64,000 nucleotides of DNA, from contig JAVJTE010000008.1 in NCBI GenBank assembly GCA_040219025.1, positions 40,597 to 104,596 on the forward strand. Reading direction: 5' to 3'. This document shows, piece after piece, positions 53,727 to 62,658 of this stretch (position 1 is its first letter; each line of letters begins with the position of its first letter). The position numbers and the translations under genes were made by a program. This DNA is from HT1-32 sp040219025. Lineage in GTDB: Bacteria > Pseudomonadota > Alphaproteobacteria > Rhodospirillales > HT1-32. The notes beneath the pieces are model-generated. The model did no database searches. It saw only the letters and a program-made list of their open reading frames with translations, and was not told the DNA's origin.

Positions 53727-54533
53727 TCAGTGCCCGATGGTGAAATTGTTGCTGCCATGCCGGTCGCGCCCGCGAACCAGATGCAGCGGCCGCACGCCAT
53801 AACCCTGCGCCGGGTGTTTTGCGCCGATCCTGGCCCCCAGCGCATGGTCGTAGAACGAGGTCGCCGGCATCAGCCGGATGATGAAGGCGGCCCGGCGCCT
53901 GTCCGTCCGGTTCGCGGTAGAGCCGTGGATCATGTAGACATCATGAAAGGATGGTTGTCCGGCCTCCAGAATCAGGTCTTCGGCAGTGTCCGGGTCGTAA
54001 TGTTCCGGGTCGCAGACCAGATTGATGGTCTTGTCGTCGCCCTCGACCCAGCTGTGGGAATAGAGCTTGCGATCCCTGTGGGATCCCGGAATGAACCGCA
54101 TCGGCCCGTTTTCCGGCGTGACCTCATCCAGCGGGATCCAGATGGTCAGGGTTTCCAGCGGGCGGATCGGGTAATATTCGCCGTCCTGATGCCAGGGCGT
54201 CTCCTTGCCGTTCAGCGCCGGTTTGCCGAAGATCGTGGTCCCCCAGAGGATGATATCGTCACCGATCAGCTGCGCCGCGATATCCATCAGGTCGGGATGG
54301 GTGGCAAATTCCAGCCATTTCCCCGACCCCCTGACCCCTTGCGATCCGCCAGTTTCCTGATGCGGTGCCAGCATGATATCCGACGCGATATCGGCATTGC
54401 GCTCCAGCAGGGCAGCATATTCAGCCCGCATCGCGGCCAGCAGTTCAGGCGGAAATTTAAAGCCGGGAACGACCCAGCCCCGGTCGCGGTAATGGGCCAG
54501 CTGTCCGCCGGTGAGTTGCGTCTCGGGGTTCAT
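53727..54533 (-). CDS. phytanoyl-CoA dioxygenase (PhyH) family protein
   Basis: About 268 residues from the ATG at 54533 (a GTG at 54545 is an alternative). It is an Fe(II)/2-oxoglutarate dioxygenase with ligands His115 and Asp117 (PWHQDGEYY) and distal His203 (VYMIHGSTANRTDRRR), with the following arginines for 2-oxoglutarate. PhyH members hydroxylate many small molecules. There is no transporter or cluster to suggest the substrate. It is the second 2-oxoglutarate dioxygenase of the window. Confidence 0.88.
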   Translation of the reverse strand: MNPETQLTGGQLAHYRDRGWVVPGFKFPPELLAAMRAEYAALLERNADIASDIMLAPHQETGGSQGVRGSGKWLEFATHPDLMDIAAQLIGDDIILWGTTIFGKPALNGKETPWHQDGEYYPIRPLETLTIWIPLDEVTPENGPMRFIPGSHRDRKLYSHSWVEGDDKTINLVCDPEHYDPDTAEDLILEAGQPSFHDVYMIHGSTANRTDRRRAAFIIRLMPATSFYDHALGARIGAKHPAQGYGVRPLHLVRGRDRHGSNNFTIGH

Positions 54534-54610
54534 GGTTTCAGTCACGGCCTTTCTGGTCAGTTGGGCTTGCTGTGGTCGACTTGCCGGGCGGCCCGGACAT
54601 TACCCTGATG

Positions 54611-55570
54611 CTAGTCGGCACTGGGCCCAGCCTCCCGGAGACGCTGTTCCTCGCGCCGGTATGCCTCTGCCTGCCGGATATCCTTTGCCACGCCAAGCCC
54701 CGTTTCGTGATGATGTGCGAGGTTGGCGTAGGCTTGCGGATTACCACGGGCAGCAGCCTTACGGTACCATTCGAGGGCTGCCGCATTGTCCTGCTCGACG
54801 CCCAGCCCTTCAGCATAAAGATAGCCGATACCGTTTTCAGCGTCAGACTTTCCCTGATCAGCTGCCAGTCGGTAGAGTCGGAGGGTTTCTGCGTAGTCGA
54901 CGGGTACCCCGCCGCCGATACGGTATAGCCGCCCCAGGCGATATTGCGAAAAGGCGTCGTTTTTCTCCACTGCGCGGCGGTACCATTTCACTGCCTCGTC
55001 GTAGTCCGCCTCGACGCCATAGCCCATTTCGTAGACGTAGCCGAGATTGCCAAAGGCCGAAACATGGCCCTGATCGGCCGCTTTCCTGAACCAGACCACG
55101 GCCATTTCATGATTCTTCTCCACCCCCGTACCGTAGAGGTAATGGTGACCGAGATTGTTCTGCGCCCGGACATAACCCTGATCAGCAGAGAGCCTGTACC
55201 ATGTCAGCGCAGCTGCCATGTCCTTGTCGACACCGATACCCTTCTCGTAGAAATATCCGAGGTTGTGCCGGGCGATCTCGTTCCCGAGGTCTGCCGCTTT
55301 CCGGTACCATCTGGCGGCCTCGCTGAAACTCTGCGCCCGACCCAGACCTTTCTCGATCATAAAGCCGTAACTCAGCATGGCCCGTGCAAACCCGCCCTCT
55401 GCAGAACGCTCCATCAGGTCTGCGGCTTTGTCATAATCCTGGGCTTTATAGGCTATGGCAGCCTGATCATAGAGATCATCGCCGCTGGATGCTGCGGCAG
55501 CAAATCCGTGAAATCCGGACAACAGCAGGATCAGGACGGCAAAAAGGCTGTTTCTTGGTACGACGATCAT
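54611..55570 (-). CDS. Sel1-repeat protein
   Basis: A 319-residue exported protein with a signal peptide (1-28), then about seven Sel1 repeats of 36 residues (A-x2-WYRKAADQGHVSAFGNLGYVYEMGYGV pattern). It forms an alpha/alpha solenoid for protein-protein contacts, presumably in the periplasm. Such proteins serve in signalling or envelope assembly; the partner is unknown. Confidence 0.9.
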   Translation of the reverse strand: MIVVPRNSLFAVLILLLSGFHGFAAAASSGDDLYDQAAIAYKAQDYDKAADLMERSAEGGFARAMLSYGFMIEKGLGRAQSFSEAARWYRKAADLGNEIARHNLGYFYEKGIGVDKDMAAALTWYRLSADQGYVRAQNNLGHHYLYGTGVEKNHEMAVVWFRKAADQGHVSAFGNLGYVYEMGYGVEADYDEAVKWYRRAVEKNDAFSQYRLGRLYRIGGGVPVDYAETLRLYRLAADQGKSDAENGIGYLYAEGLGVEQDNAAALEWYRKAAARGNPQAYANLAHHHETGLGVAKDIRQAEAYRREEQRLREAGPSAD

Positions 55571-55670
55571 CAGACAGGCATCCCGGCATGGTGACGGAAA
55601 GGTTGAACTGACATGATTGCCAGAAATTCAACGTCTGTCCACCCGGTCCCCTTGCCGGCCCGCTCCTGTC

Positions 55671-56540
55671 TCACGCCGCCGGCATTGAGCCGAACTTGCC
55701 GCTGTTGAAGTCTTCAACGGCCTGAATGATTTCCTGTCTGCTGTTCATCACGAACGGGCCATATCCGACAACCGGTTCGTCAATCGGCTCGCCGCCGAGA
55801 TACAGCAGTACCGCATCTTCGACAGCGTCGATGCGGATCGTCTCACCGGTCCGCTCGAACAGCACCAGCTCGGCTTCACTGACATCGGTCTGCCCGTTTA
55901 CCTTCAGTCTGCCGTCCAGCGATACCAGTGCTGTGGTCCATCCCTCTGCCGCCGGCAGGTCGCAGCCCTGACCTTTTTTCAGCCGCAGATCCCAGACATT
56001 CATCGGTGTGAAGGTTTTCGCCGGGCCTGTCATATCCTGATAACTGCCGGCAATGACTCGCAACTGGCCGGCATCTTCCGGCAGGCTGACCACCGGGATC
56101 TGGTCGTCGGTGATGGCTTGATAGCCGGGCTCCGCCATCTTGTCGCGGGCCGGCAGGTTGACCCAGAGCTGCACCATCTGCAGCAGGCCGCCGGTTCTGG
56201 TAAAGGCGGGGGAATGAAACTCGTCATGCAGGATACCGGCACCGGCGGTCATCCACTGCACGTCGCCCGGCCCGATGGTGCCGCCCTGTCCTGTCGAATC
56301 CCGGTGCGAAACTTCGCCCTGATAGACAACGGTCACGGTCTCGAAGCCGCGATGCGGGTGCTGCCCGACCCCGCGAGGGCGGGTTACCGGCGGAAATTCT
56401 GCCGGACCGGCATAATCCAGCATCAGAAAGGGGCTGAGCTCGCTGGCCAGATTGTCATAGGAAAACATCGACCGGACGGGGAAACCGTCCCCGACCCAGT
56501 GTCCCTGCGGTGCGGGATAGACCCCGGCGACCTGTTTCAT
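55671..56540 (-). CDS. pirin family protein
   Basis: A 289-residue bicupin with pirin metal ligands His61, His63 (GQHPHRGFETVT), His105 and Glu107 (GILHDEFHS). Bacterial pirins include quercetin 2,3-dioxygenases and redox sensors; the role here is unknown. The ATG at 56540 follows TGGAGGATTGC; one four codons upstream is less well placed. Confidence 0.9.
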   Translation of the reverse strand: MKQVAGVYPAPQGHWVGDGFPVRSMFSYDNLASELSPFLMLDYAGPAEFPPVTRPRGVGQHPHRGFETVTVVYQGEVSHRDSTGQGGTIGPGDVQWMTAGAGILHDEFHSPAFTRTGGLLQMVQLWVNLPARDKMAEPGYQAITDDQIPVVSLPEDAGQLRVIAGSYQDMTGPAKTFTPMNVWDLRLKKGQGCDLPAAEGWTTALVSLDGRLKVNGQTDVSEAELVLFERTGETIRIDAVEDAVLLYLGGEPIDEPVVGYGPFVMNSRQEIIQAVEDFNSGKFGSMPAA

Positions 56541-56739
56541 GCAATCCTCCATTCATATGCCGGACGGTTCAGCGATCCGTTCCGGACATGATCTGGCGTG
56601 CCGCGGCGGGAATAACAAGATCTGTCAGGCCCAGATCGGGGTTGCCCGCAAAGTCGGCGTCGGCGTAATCTTGGCGCCCCGGACGTTCTGTTCGGCAGTC
56701 TCATTGTTCCCTGCTTTCTCCCTGTGTTTAAGGTGTCCC

Positions 56740-57873
56740 ATGTCCCGTCCTGCCTATATCGAACCGTCAACCGGTGAAACCTTTCCGCTGGAGACGCCGC
56801 TCTGGCGGGCACCGTCCGGCAAGCCACTGATGATCACGCCGCTGCCCGGGATCACCCGGTCGGAAATTGATACGGCGACCCGGTCAATCTGGCGCTATCG
56901 CCGCGCCCTGCCGCTGGAAATCACCGAGCCGGTCTCGATGGGTGAGGGCATGACACCGCTGGTGCCCGGGCGCGTGCCATCCGGCGGGGTCGAGTTCAAA
57001 CTGGAATGGTTCTCGCCGACCTGCAGCTTCAAGGACCGGGGAGCCTCGGTGATGATGTCCTATCTCCGGCAGGTGGGGGTGCCGGCCATTCTGGAAGACA
57101 GTTCCGGCAATGGCGGCTCGGCCATGGCGGCCTATGGCGCCGCGGCGGGAATGCGGGTGCGGATCCTGACCCCGGCCTCGACCCAGCCGGCCAAGCTGGT
57201 GCAGATGCGGGCCTGCGGGGCGGAAGTGCAGCTGGTTCCCGGCCCGCGCGAGGAATCCCAGTACGAGGCCATCCGCCAGTCAGAGGAGACCTTCTATGCC
57301 AGCCATAACTGGCAGGCGTTTTTCCTGCAGGGTACCAAGACGCTGGCCTACGAGCTGTGGGAGGATTGCGGTTTTCAGGCACCTGACAATATCGTCATTC
57401 CGGTGGGCGCAGGCAGCAATGTGCTGGGCTGTGACATCGGCTTTTCCGAACTGCTGCGGGCCGGTCAGATCGACAGGCTGCCGCGCATTTTCTGTGCCCA
57501 GCCGGCGAACTGTGCGCCGATCCATGCGGCCTTTGAAAATGATGGTGTGGTCGGCGACATCGCCTTCCTGCCCACCATCGCCGAAGGCACGGCGATCAAA
57601 AGCCCGGTCCGCATGGGCGAGGTCCTCGACGCCATCCGCCGCTCCGGCGGCGGCACGGTCGCGATACCGGAGGAGGATATCGTCACGGCGGTCAGGGGTC
57701 TGGCTGCCGCCGGCCTCTATGCCGAGCCGACCTGCGCCACCGCCGCCGCCGCCGCCGAGGTCCTCCTCGCTTCCGGCCGCATCACCCCGGACCAGCGCAC
57801 CATCGTCGTCCTCACCGGCAGCGGCCTGAAAGCCTCCGCCTTCATGGCCGAGACGTTCGGCAAGGTGGAGTAG
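56740..57873 (+). CDS. threonine synthase-like PLP enzyme
   Basis: A 377-residue fold-type II PLP enzyme. The Schiff-base lysine is Lys98 in TCSFKDRGAS. SSGNGGSAMAAYGAA binds substrate, and VGAGSNVLG binds the cofactor phosphate. It resembles the short threonine synthase class and related threonine dehydratase-like proteins; a role other than threonine synthesis is possible, as no thrA or thrB is near. The ATG at 56740 gives MSRPAYIEPS; the frame extends further without support. Confidence 0.85.
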   Translation: MSRPAYIEPSTGETFPLETPLWRAPSGKPLMITPLPGITRSEIDTATRSIWRYRRALPLEITEPVSMGEGMTPLVPGRVPSGGVEFKLEWFSPTCSFKDRGASVMMSYLRQVGVPAILEDSSGNGGSAMAAYGAAAGMRVRILTPASTQPAKLVQMRACGAEVQLVPGPREESQYEAIRQSEETFYASHNWQAFFLQGTKTLAYELWEDCGFQAPDNIVIPVGAGSNVLGCDIGFSELLRAGQIDRLPRIFCAQPANCAPIHAAFENDGVVGDIAFLPTIAEGTAIKSPVRMGEVLDAIRRSGGGTVAIPEEDIVTAVRGLAAAGLYAEPTCATAAAAAEVLLASGRITPDQRTIVVLTGSGLKASAFMAETFGKVE

Positions 57874-57904
57874 GAGGGGCAGGGTGATTTCAGAAGGTTT
57901 CTGC

Positions 57905-58127
57905 TCCGCCGTTCCGGAACCGGCGGAATAGGAAAATTCAGAAGGGAAATCTGGTGCACCCATCCGAACTTTGTTCGAACTTTCTGTTTGATTAAGAGAG
58001 TGACCATTCCGGGAGAAGGAATGGTCGCCAGAAACTCGGCACTCCCGACGCTTTTGGCGTTTCGGTGAAACGACTGTCGCTGGTTGAGGTACTGGGGCGA
58101 ATTCATCGCTTCACTTTGTGAAGCGAT
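57905..58127. other. gene-free stretch with three hairpins before the second element
   Basis: This stretch contains TCCGCCG/CGGCGGA (57905-57927), GACCATTCC/GGAATGGTC (58002-58026) and a perfect 10-bp stem ATCGCTTCAC/GTGAAGCGAT (58105-58127). The last lies just 3' of the tRNA-Arg remnant on the minus strand and is probably the original tRNA-Arg terminator. No open frame of interest is seen. Confidence 0.6.
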
Positions 58128-58129
58128 CG

Positions 58130-58173
58130 TGGTGCACCCGACAAGATTCGAACTTGTGACCTCTGCCTTCGAA
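58130..58173 (-). repeat. tRNA-Arg 3' half: attachment site of the second element
   Basis: On the minus strand this reads from the anticodon region TTCGAA through the variable loop, T arm (AAGTTCGAATCTTGT), acceptor strand and CCA of a tRNA-Arg with TCG-type anticodon. The sequence upstream does not form a D arm or 5' acceptor strand, so the gene is truncated. It is an att remnant next to an integrase gene. The intact tRNA should lie at the other end of the element, outside the window. Confidence 0.85.
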
Positions 58174-58314
58174 GTGCAGATATTACGCCCAAGTGCGGAC
58201 GTGGATGGACGTTAAAACCCTGTAAATACGCCGGTTTATATCCACTGTTGTTCCTGATTGTCCTCCAGTGTATTACATACACATTCCATACGACATGCGA
58301 AGAGGTGGATGGCA

Positions 58315-59475
58315 ATGGCATTGGACCTGAGTAGAGTTGGCGACCGTGAACGGCTCAAGGTGCAGCGAGAGCCTCACTGGCAAAGGCTCCGCGCAGGTTG
58401 TTTTCTTGGCTTTCGTCCATCCAAGCGTGGTGGGACGGGAACTTGGATCGCTCGTGCTTACGATGTGGATACCGGCAAATATCGAGTGAAATCCTTAGGT
58501 GACTTTGGAAACTTAGCTGGCAATGAAAAATTTGCGGCCGCGAAGAAGTCAGCTGAAGCAATAGCGGATCTTGTCGAATCGGGCGGCGAAGTCCGCGCTA
58601 AGATAGTAACTGTTGCTGATGCCTGCCGTGCGTATTCTGAGACGCATGCTGATGCTGCGGATCGATTCCGCCGCTATGTCTATGCCGATCCTCTGGCTAG
58701 AATTAAGTTGGACAAGTTGCGCAAGCGTCACGTTGAGGAATGGCGTGAACGTCTGGTGGCCAAGCCCGCGCTTGTAAGTCGCCGTAAGAGTAGCGAGGCA
58801 GTCCACCGCAAACGCGCAGCGTCAACCGTCAACCGTGACATGGCAGTCTTACGGGCGGCACTTGCCACTGTGTTGTCGCCCGGCGCACCAAATAGCCAAG
58901 CTGCGTGGCAAGAGGCGTTGAAGTCAATTCCGAATGCGAATGGGCGTCGCACGGAGTATCTGGACCGAGATCAGCGGCGGAGATTACTGGCAACAATCAG
59001 CGCGGAAGCCGTGCCGTTTGTTCGAGCGTTGTGCTTGTTGCCGTTACGACCCGGCGCACTAGCCGGGCTTACTGCCGGGGACTTTGATAGCCGCACCCTG
59101 GAACTCACTATTGGCAAAGACAAGACCGGCAAGCCCCGACGTATTCAGTTGCCTCAACAGGCCGCAAACCTCTTTGCTGAGCAAGCCAAGGACAAGTTAC
59201 CAGCTGCGCCGCTCTTCATGCGTACAAATGGAAAAGCATGGGACAAGAATAGTTGGAAACGGCCCATCACTGCTGCTGTCGTCGCTGCTGATCTGCCGCA
59301 AGGAGTATCGGCATACACGTTGCGGCACAGCACAATAACTGACCTTGTCGGAGCCGGGCTTCCGCTTCTCACTATCGCCCAAATTTCGGGCACTAGTGCT
59401 GAAATGATTGAGCGGCATTATGGGCATCTTGCCAGTGGTGCTGCGTTAAATGCGCTTGGGGAGTTGGCGCTTTAG
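58315..59475 (+). CDS. int: tyrosine recombinase/integrase of the tRNA-Arg element
   Basis: A 386-residue integrase unrelated in detail to the one at 21789. Catalytic residues are Arg245 (LPLRPGALAGL), Arg337 in YTLRHS (Tyr334 takes the place of the usual His) and Tyr369 (RHYGHL). The N-terminal DUF4102-like arm is short and a core-binding domain spans about 95-200. The ATG at 58315 has AGAGGTGG upstream. It lies 141 bp from the tRNA-Arg remnant and reads away from it. Confidence 0.92.
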   Translation: MALDLSRVGDRERLKVQREPHWQRLRAGCFLGFRPSKRGGTGTWIARAYDVDTGKYRVKSLGDFGNLAGNEKFAAAKKSAEAIADLVESGGEVRAKIVTVADACRAYSETHADAADRFRRYVYADPLARIKLDKLRKRHVEEWRERLVAKPALVSRRKSSEAVHRKRAASTVNRDMAVLRAALATVLSPGAPNSQAAWQEALKSIPNANGRRTEYLDRDQRRRLLATISAEAVPFVRALCLLPLRPGALAGLTAGDFDSRTLELTIGKDKTGKPRRIQLPQQAANLFAEQAKDKLPAAPLFMRTNGKAWDKNSWKRPITAAVVAADLPQGVSAYTLRHSTITDLVGAGLPLLTIAQISGTSAEMIERHYGHLASGAALNALGELAL

Positions 59476-59487
59476 GGGGGGGTGGGT

Positions 59488-60009
59488 ATGAGCCGGTATC
59501 GCTGGTTGCGTCCACACAAATGCATAGAAAGTATGGAATATTACCCCTCAACTAAGGACCTAGCCTATGAGGCGAGGCAAAGGCTCCTGTTCCAAGCTGT
59601 AGAGCGCGGTGACGTTCGGGTGATGCTGAATGATGAAATTGTGCCAAAGGGGCAAATTAGCGTCTATTTAGCGCTGTATAGCCGTGCAAGTCCCGAGCAA
59701 GAGCCGAGCACGCTACCACCAGACATTGTTCTCAGCTACGATGATTTAAGAGCGGTGTTTGATCGACCAAACATCGACAACCGCAAGCGTGGGCGGCCAG
59801 TCAAAGAGAATTCCGGCTGGTCAGAGGATAGGATGCTCGCCGCTGAAATGCATAGAATGCTCGCAGCTAATCCAGAATATAGACGCGCTAAATCAGCGGC
59901 AGAAGCCGCGAGAATACTTGTAGATGAAGGGAAAGTTTCAGGCGCGGGCACCCCAGAAAGCCGAGCGAAGCGATTGGAGCGCGTCTTTCGCAAGTATCAT
60001 TCATCGTAG
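59488..60009 (+). CDS. element protein of unknown function
   Basis: A 173-residue basic protein from the ATG at 59488 (a GTG at 59482 is possible), 13 bp after int. The N-terminal part is aromatic-rich (RYRWLRPHKCIESMEYYP). The middle carries KRGRPVKENSGW, resembling an AT-hook-like stretch. The C-terminal half (MHRMLAANPEYRRAKSAAEAARILVDEGKVSGAGTPESRAKRLERVFRKYH) looks helical and DNA-binding, seen in phage-like small proteins. No firm family assignment. Confidence 0.65.
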   Translation: MSRYRWLRPHKCIESMEYYPSTKDLAYEARQRLLFQAVERGDVRVMLNDEIVPKGQISVYLALYSRASPEQEPSTLPPDIVLSYDDLRAVFDRPNIDNRKRGRPVKENSGWSEDRMLAAEMHRMLAANPEYRRAKSAAEAARILVDEGKVSGAGTPESRAKRLERVFRKYHSS

Positions 60010-60119
60010 GCGGAATTTAAATCCTTTTAAGTCCTTTGCCCCGTCACAGAGTTGCTGCCACCAGTTGTCCTATGAAGTCCGGCAATCATGCACGGACCTT
60101 GTGGGAAAGAAACATAAAC

Positions 60120-60308
60120 ATGAAAACACCTATCACTGTCACTATTTCAGAAGCCGTGAAGGCAACTGGAATGTCGCGTACTTCAATCTACGAAGCATTG
60201 AAGCGCGGCGATCTCACCGCCAGGAAGGCCGGACGGCGCACTTTGATCGCGTTTGCCGACCTCGAAGCCTACCTTGCCAGCCTCCCGACATATCAGGCGG
60301 GGGCATGA
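60120..60308 (+). CDS. AlpA/excisionase-like helix-turn-helix protein
   Basis: A 62-residue HTH_17 protein (VTISEAVKATGMSRTSIYEALKRGDLTARKAGRRTLIAFADLEAYLASLP), nearly the whole of which is the MerR-like DNA-binding fold. GGGAAAG precedes the ATG. It probably directs excision and regulates int. Confidence 0.85.
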   Translation: MKTPITVTISEAVKATGMSRTSIYEALKRGDLTARKAGRRTLIAFADLEAYLASLPTYQAGA

Positions 60309-60329
60309 GCAATGGAAACACAAATTCAA

Positions 60330-60372
60330 AGTCCGGGGCTGGCACCCCGGACTCTAAACAGTCTGTTTTTTG
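60330..60372 (+). terminator. possible terminator after the AlpA-like gene
   Basis: AGTCCGGGG pairs with CCCCGGACT (9 bp, 6-base loop); a T-rich GTTTTTT follows 12 bases later. It lies in the 187-bp gap before the next operon. Confidence 0.45.
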
Positions 60373-60495
60373 GTAACTGGTCGCATTCTTCTTCTATAGC
60401 AACGGGTTGGCGGGGGCAACTGCCTGACTCCCGTTTCTGCCGGTCGCCTTGGATGGTGCGGGATATTACTTGGCTCTACATTGGGGAGGACTGCA

Positions 60496-60699
60496 ATGAT
60501 TGACAGTACCTTTCCCGATCACCGCTTGGCGGCGCTTGCCTTGCTTAACGGCAATCATCGGCTTAGCCGCAAGGCCGGGCAATTCCTTGGACAACTTGCG
60601 GTCGATTCCTCGCCCATGAGTGCGGCACAAGCCGACTGGATAACCAAGCTACTGGACCGCGCTAGCTTGCCGCCGCTGGCAAAGGGAGGCGAGCAATGA
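60496..60699 (+). CDS. small element protein, 67 residues
   Basis: A helical protein (MIDSTFPDHRLAALALL ... QADWITKLLDRA). The ATG at 60496 follows GGGGAGGA. It overlaps the next gene by 4 bp (ATGA). It is similar in outline to small proteins upstream of replication genes on plasmids; no family is recognised. Confidence 0.65.
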   Translation: MIDSTFPDHRLAALALLNGNHRLSRKAGQFLGQLAVDSSPMSAAQADWITKLLDRASLPPLAKGGEQ

Positions 60700-60986
60700 G
60701 CACCTATCCAGATGCGCCGGGGCACCGGAACGTGGAAACGTCCATTGCCGCTGCCGCTGCCCTTGCTCCCAAGCTAGGGCCGCTCCAACGCTTGGCGGAA
60801 GCGACTATTCGTGACGCTGGCAAGCATGGGCTTACCGCCGATGAATTGGCTGCACGGCTGGGCATGGACCGCTGGTCGATCCAGCCGAGAACCAGTGAAC
60901 TACGGTGCAAGGGGCTTATCCGTGACAGTGGACAGCGCAGGCCGAATGCGACCGGCAAGCTGGCGATTGTCTGGACAGCCTCATGA
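60696..60986 (+). CDS. small winged-helix-like element protein
   Basis: A 96-residue protein. Residues 27-85 (LGPLQRLAEATIRDAGKHGLTADELAARLGMDRWSIQPRTSELRCKGLIRDSGQRR) have the order of a winged helix-turn-helix. It overlaps genes on both sides by 4 bp (ATGA), so translation is coupled along 60496-61798. It probably regulates the HUH-like gene that follows. Confidence 0.7.
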   Translation: MSTYPDAPGHRNVETSIAAAAALAPKLGPLQRLAEATIRDAGKHGLTADELAARLGMDRWSIQPRTSELRCKGLIRDSGQRRPNATGKLAIVWTAS

Positions 60987-61798
60987 TGCTTGCCGCCATG
61001 TCCAAGCCACATACCAGTGATATGCACGGCGGCGTTTTGAAACTTCACCGGAGTGCGACTTTCGGTGAAGTTTCAATTGCACCACTCCAGTTGCAATTGC
61101 CCGTAAATCCGCCAGTTGTCGAGAATGGCACGGCGCATGCTATTAGTTACTATACCTTAGGTGTGGCAGCACAATTGCCTTGCACCCGTGGCAGGGGTGG
61201 AGCGCGCAACCGAGCAGACCGGGAAAGCCATGTCCTCACAGCGGCTCAAGTTGCCTATCTGAGAGCCGCTGAGCGTCATGCCAGGATAATCGGGCTGCCC
61301 TTCACCCGCATGATCTCGATTCACTGGGAAGCTGCTGGAGTGCCTCTGGAACGTATGTCGAAAGCTACTGGGCGCTTTACCGATTTTTTGGGTAAGGCGC
61401 TTGCACGTCATGGCAGCGGTACAGCTTGGCTATGGGTACATGAAAACGGTGATGGGAAAGGCGGGCACTGTCACATGCTTGCCCATGTGCCGCCCCGTCT
61501 AGTGCCGGTTATTACAGCGCTGCAACGAGGCTGGCTTCGCAGAATCACCGGCAAGCCCTACCGAGCGCGCGTGATTCATAGTAGACCAATCGGCGGGCGG
61601 CTCGGGCTGGAGATTGGTAATCCCGAACTCCATGCGATCAACTTAGAGGCTGCGCTTGCTTACATCCTGAAGGGGGTAAGTCCCGAGGCTGCATCTCAAT
61701 TTGCATTGGATCGATTGCAGCCCGGTGGGCGCGTGATTGGCAAGCGTTGCGGCACCTCCCAGAACATCGGCGCGAAGGCGCGTAAGGCAGAGGACTGA
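60983..61798 (+). CDS. HUH-like replication or relaxase protein
   Basis: A 271-residue protein. The core VHENGDGKGGHCHMLAHVP contains His162 and His164 in an HxH metal motif with Glu154 upstream. The ALAYILKG segment near 225-231 supplies Tyr227 and Lys230 as the nucleophile pair. This order matches HUH endonucleases such as Rep_1. The similarity is by motif only; no other known Rep sequence is recalled. It is translationally coupled to a winged-helix gene, so it may be the element's replication initiator. Confidence 0.68.
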   Translation: MMLAAMSKPHTSDMHGGVLKLHRSATFGEVSIAPLQLQLPVNPPVVENGTAHAISYYTLGVAAQLPCTRGRGGARNRADRESHVLTAAQVAYLRAAERHARIIGLPFTRMISIHWEAAGVPLERMSKATGRFTDFLGKALARHGSGTAWLWVHENGDGKGGHCHMLAHVPPRLVPVITALQRGWLRRITGKPYRARVIHSRPIGGRLGLEIGNPELHAINLEAALAYILKGVSPEAASQFALDRLQPGGRVIGKRCGTSQNIGAKARKAED

Positions 61799-61800
61799 GC

Positions 61801-62493
61801 ATGCAGAAAAAGTCGAAACCAGTCGGGAAAATCGACCCCAACAACACCATGCTTATTGAGCAAGATCCGGGAGAAACTCTCGCCGAGGCAATGGCGAGCA
61901 AAATGCTTCAACCGACTTTAAAAAATGCTGTGGCTGCATCCAGCTTCACTGGGAAGCTGATCGATGCCAAACAGGAAGCACCTGGAACCGCTGACTATGC
62001 CAAGTACATCGAGACAGCAACAAACAAGGCAGCGGTGGGCGATCTGGAAATGGTCAGCAAAACTCTCGCTGCTCAGGCTATCACCCTTGATAGCATGTTT
62101 AGCGAAATGGCTCGACGCACAGCGCTCAACGCAGGCGAATACGTAAACGCCGCCGAGCGTTATGGACGCCTAGCGTTGAAGGCTCAGAGCAATTGCCGGG
62201 CAACGCTGGAGGCTCTTGCCAGACTTCACCAGCCACGTGAGCAAATCGTCCGCCATGTCCATGTGAATGAAGGTGGGCAAGCCATCGTTGCCGATCAATT
62301 CCATCACCATGTAGGGGGGCAGCAAAATGCGAATTCCACCAATCAATGCCATGCAACCGACCCGATTGGCCCAGGCGCCCCGCTGCCTTGCCCGGACGCG
62401 AAAGGGGAAGGCATGCCAATCCCCAGCGGTAAAAGGGCGCAAGCGATGCAGAATGCACGGGGGCACAAATCCCGGCGCACCAAAGGGCAATAA
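61801..62493 (+). CDS. element protein with conserved VNEGGQAIVADQF block
   Basis: A 230-residue protein, 2 bp after the HUH-like gene. The first 150 residues are mainly helical. The segment VHVNEGGQAIVADQFHHH is recalled from similar proteins on alphaproteobacterial mobile elements. The C-terminal region is Pro/Gly-rich and overlaps the next gene in another frame for 167 bp. Function unknown. Confidence 0.7.
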   Translation: MQKKSKPVGKIDPNNTMLIEQDPGETLAEAMASKMLQPTLKNAVAASSFTGKLIDAKQEAPGTADYAKYIETATNKAAVGDLEMVSKTLAAQAITLDSMFSEMARRTALNAGEYVNAAERYGRLALKAQSNCRATLEALARLHQPREQIVRHVHVNEGGQAIVADQFHHHVGGQQNANSTNQCHATDPIGPGAPLPCPDAKGEGMPIPSGKRAQAMQNARGHKSRRTKGQ

Positions 62494-62578
62494 GAATGCT
62501 TGGGTGCATGGCGGTTATTCAGTGGTGATGAAGGATGCGGCGCGATATTTGGACGCTATCGCAGGGAAAGGGGCTTAA
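62327..62578 (+). CDS. HGGxSTG-type small protein overlapping the previous gene
   Basis: An 83-residue basic protein. CLARTRKGKACQSPAVKGRKRCRMHGG and GAPKGNKNAWVHGG are the usual features of the HGG motif family (cysteine pairs with HGG) found on mobile elements. It overlaps the end of the 61801-62493 gene by 167 bp in a different frame; both frames carry recognisable motifs, so this is a true overlap. Confidence 0.72.
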   Translation: MRIPPINAMQPTRLAQAPRCLARTRKGKACQSPAVKGRKRCRMHGGTNPGAPKGNKNAWVHGGYSVVMKDAARYLDAIAGKGA

Positions 62579-62658
62579 TATGCCGCTCTATCCTATCGGT
62601 AATACCGTGACTTTGAAGGCGAGTATCTGCAATCTCATAATGTTTTGAAAGCGCGAAC

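Noticed and set aside
58130..58205. A complete tRNA-Arg
   Set aside because: The sequence 5' of the anticodon does not form a D arm or acceptor strand.
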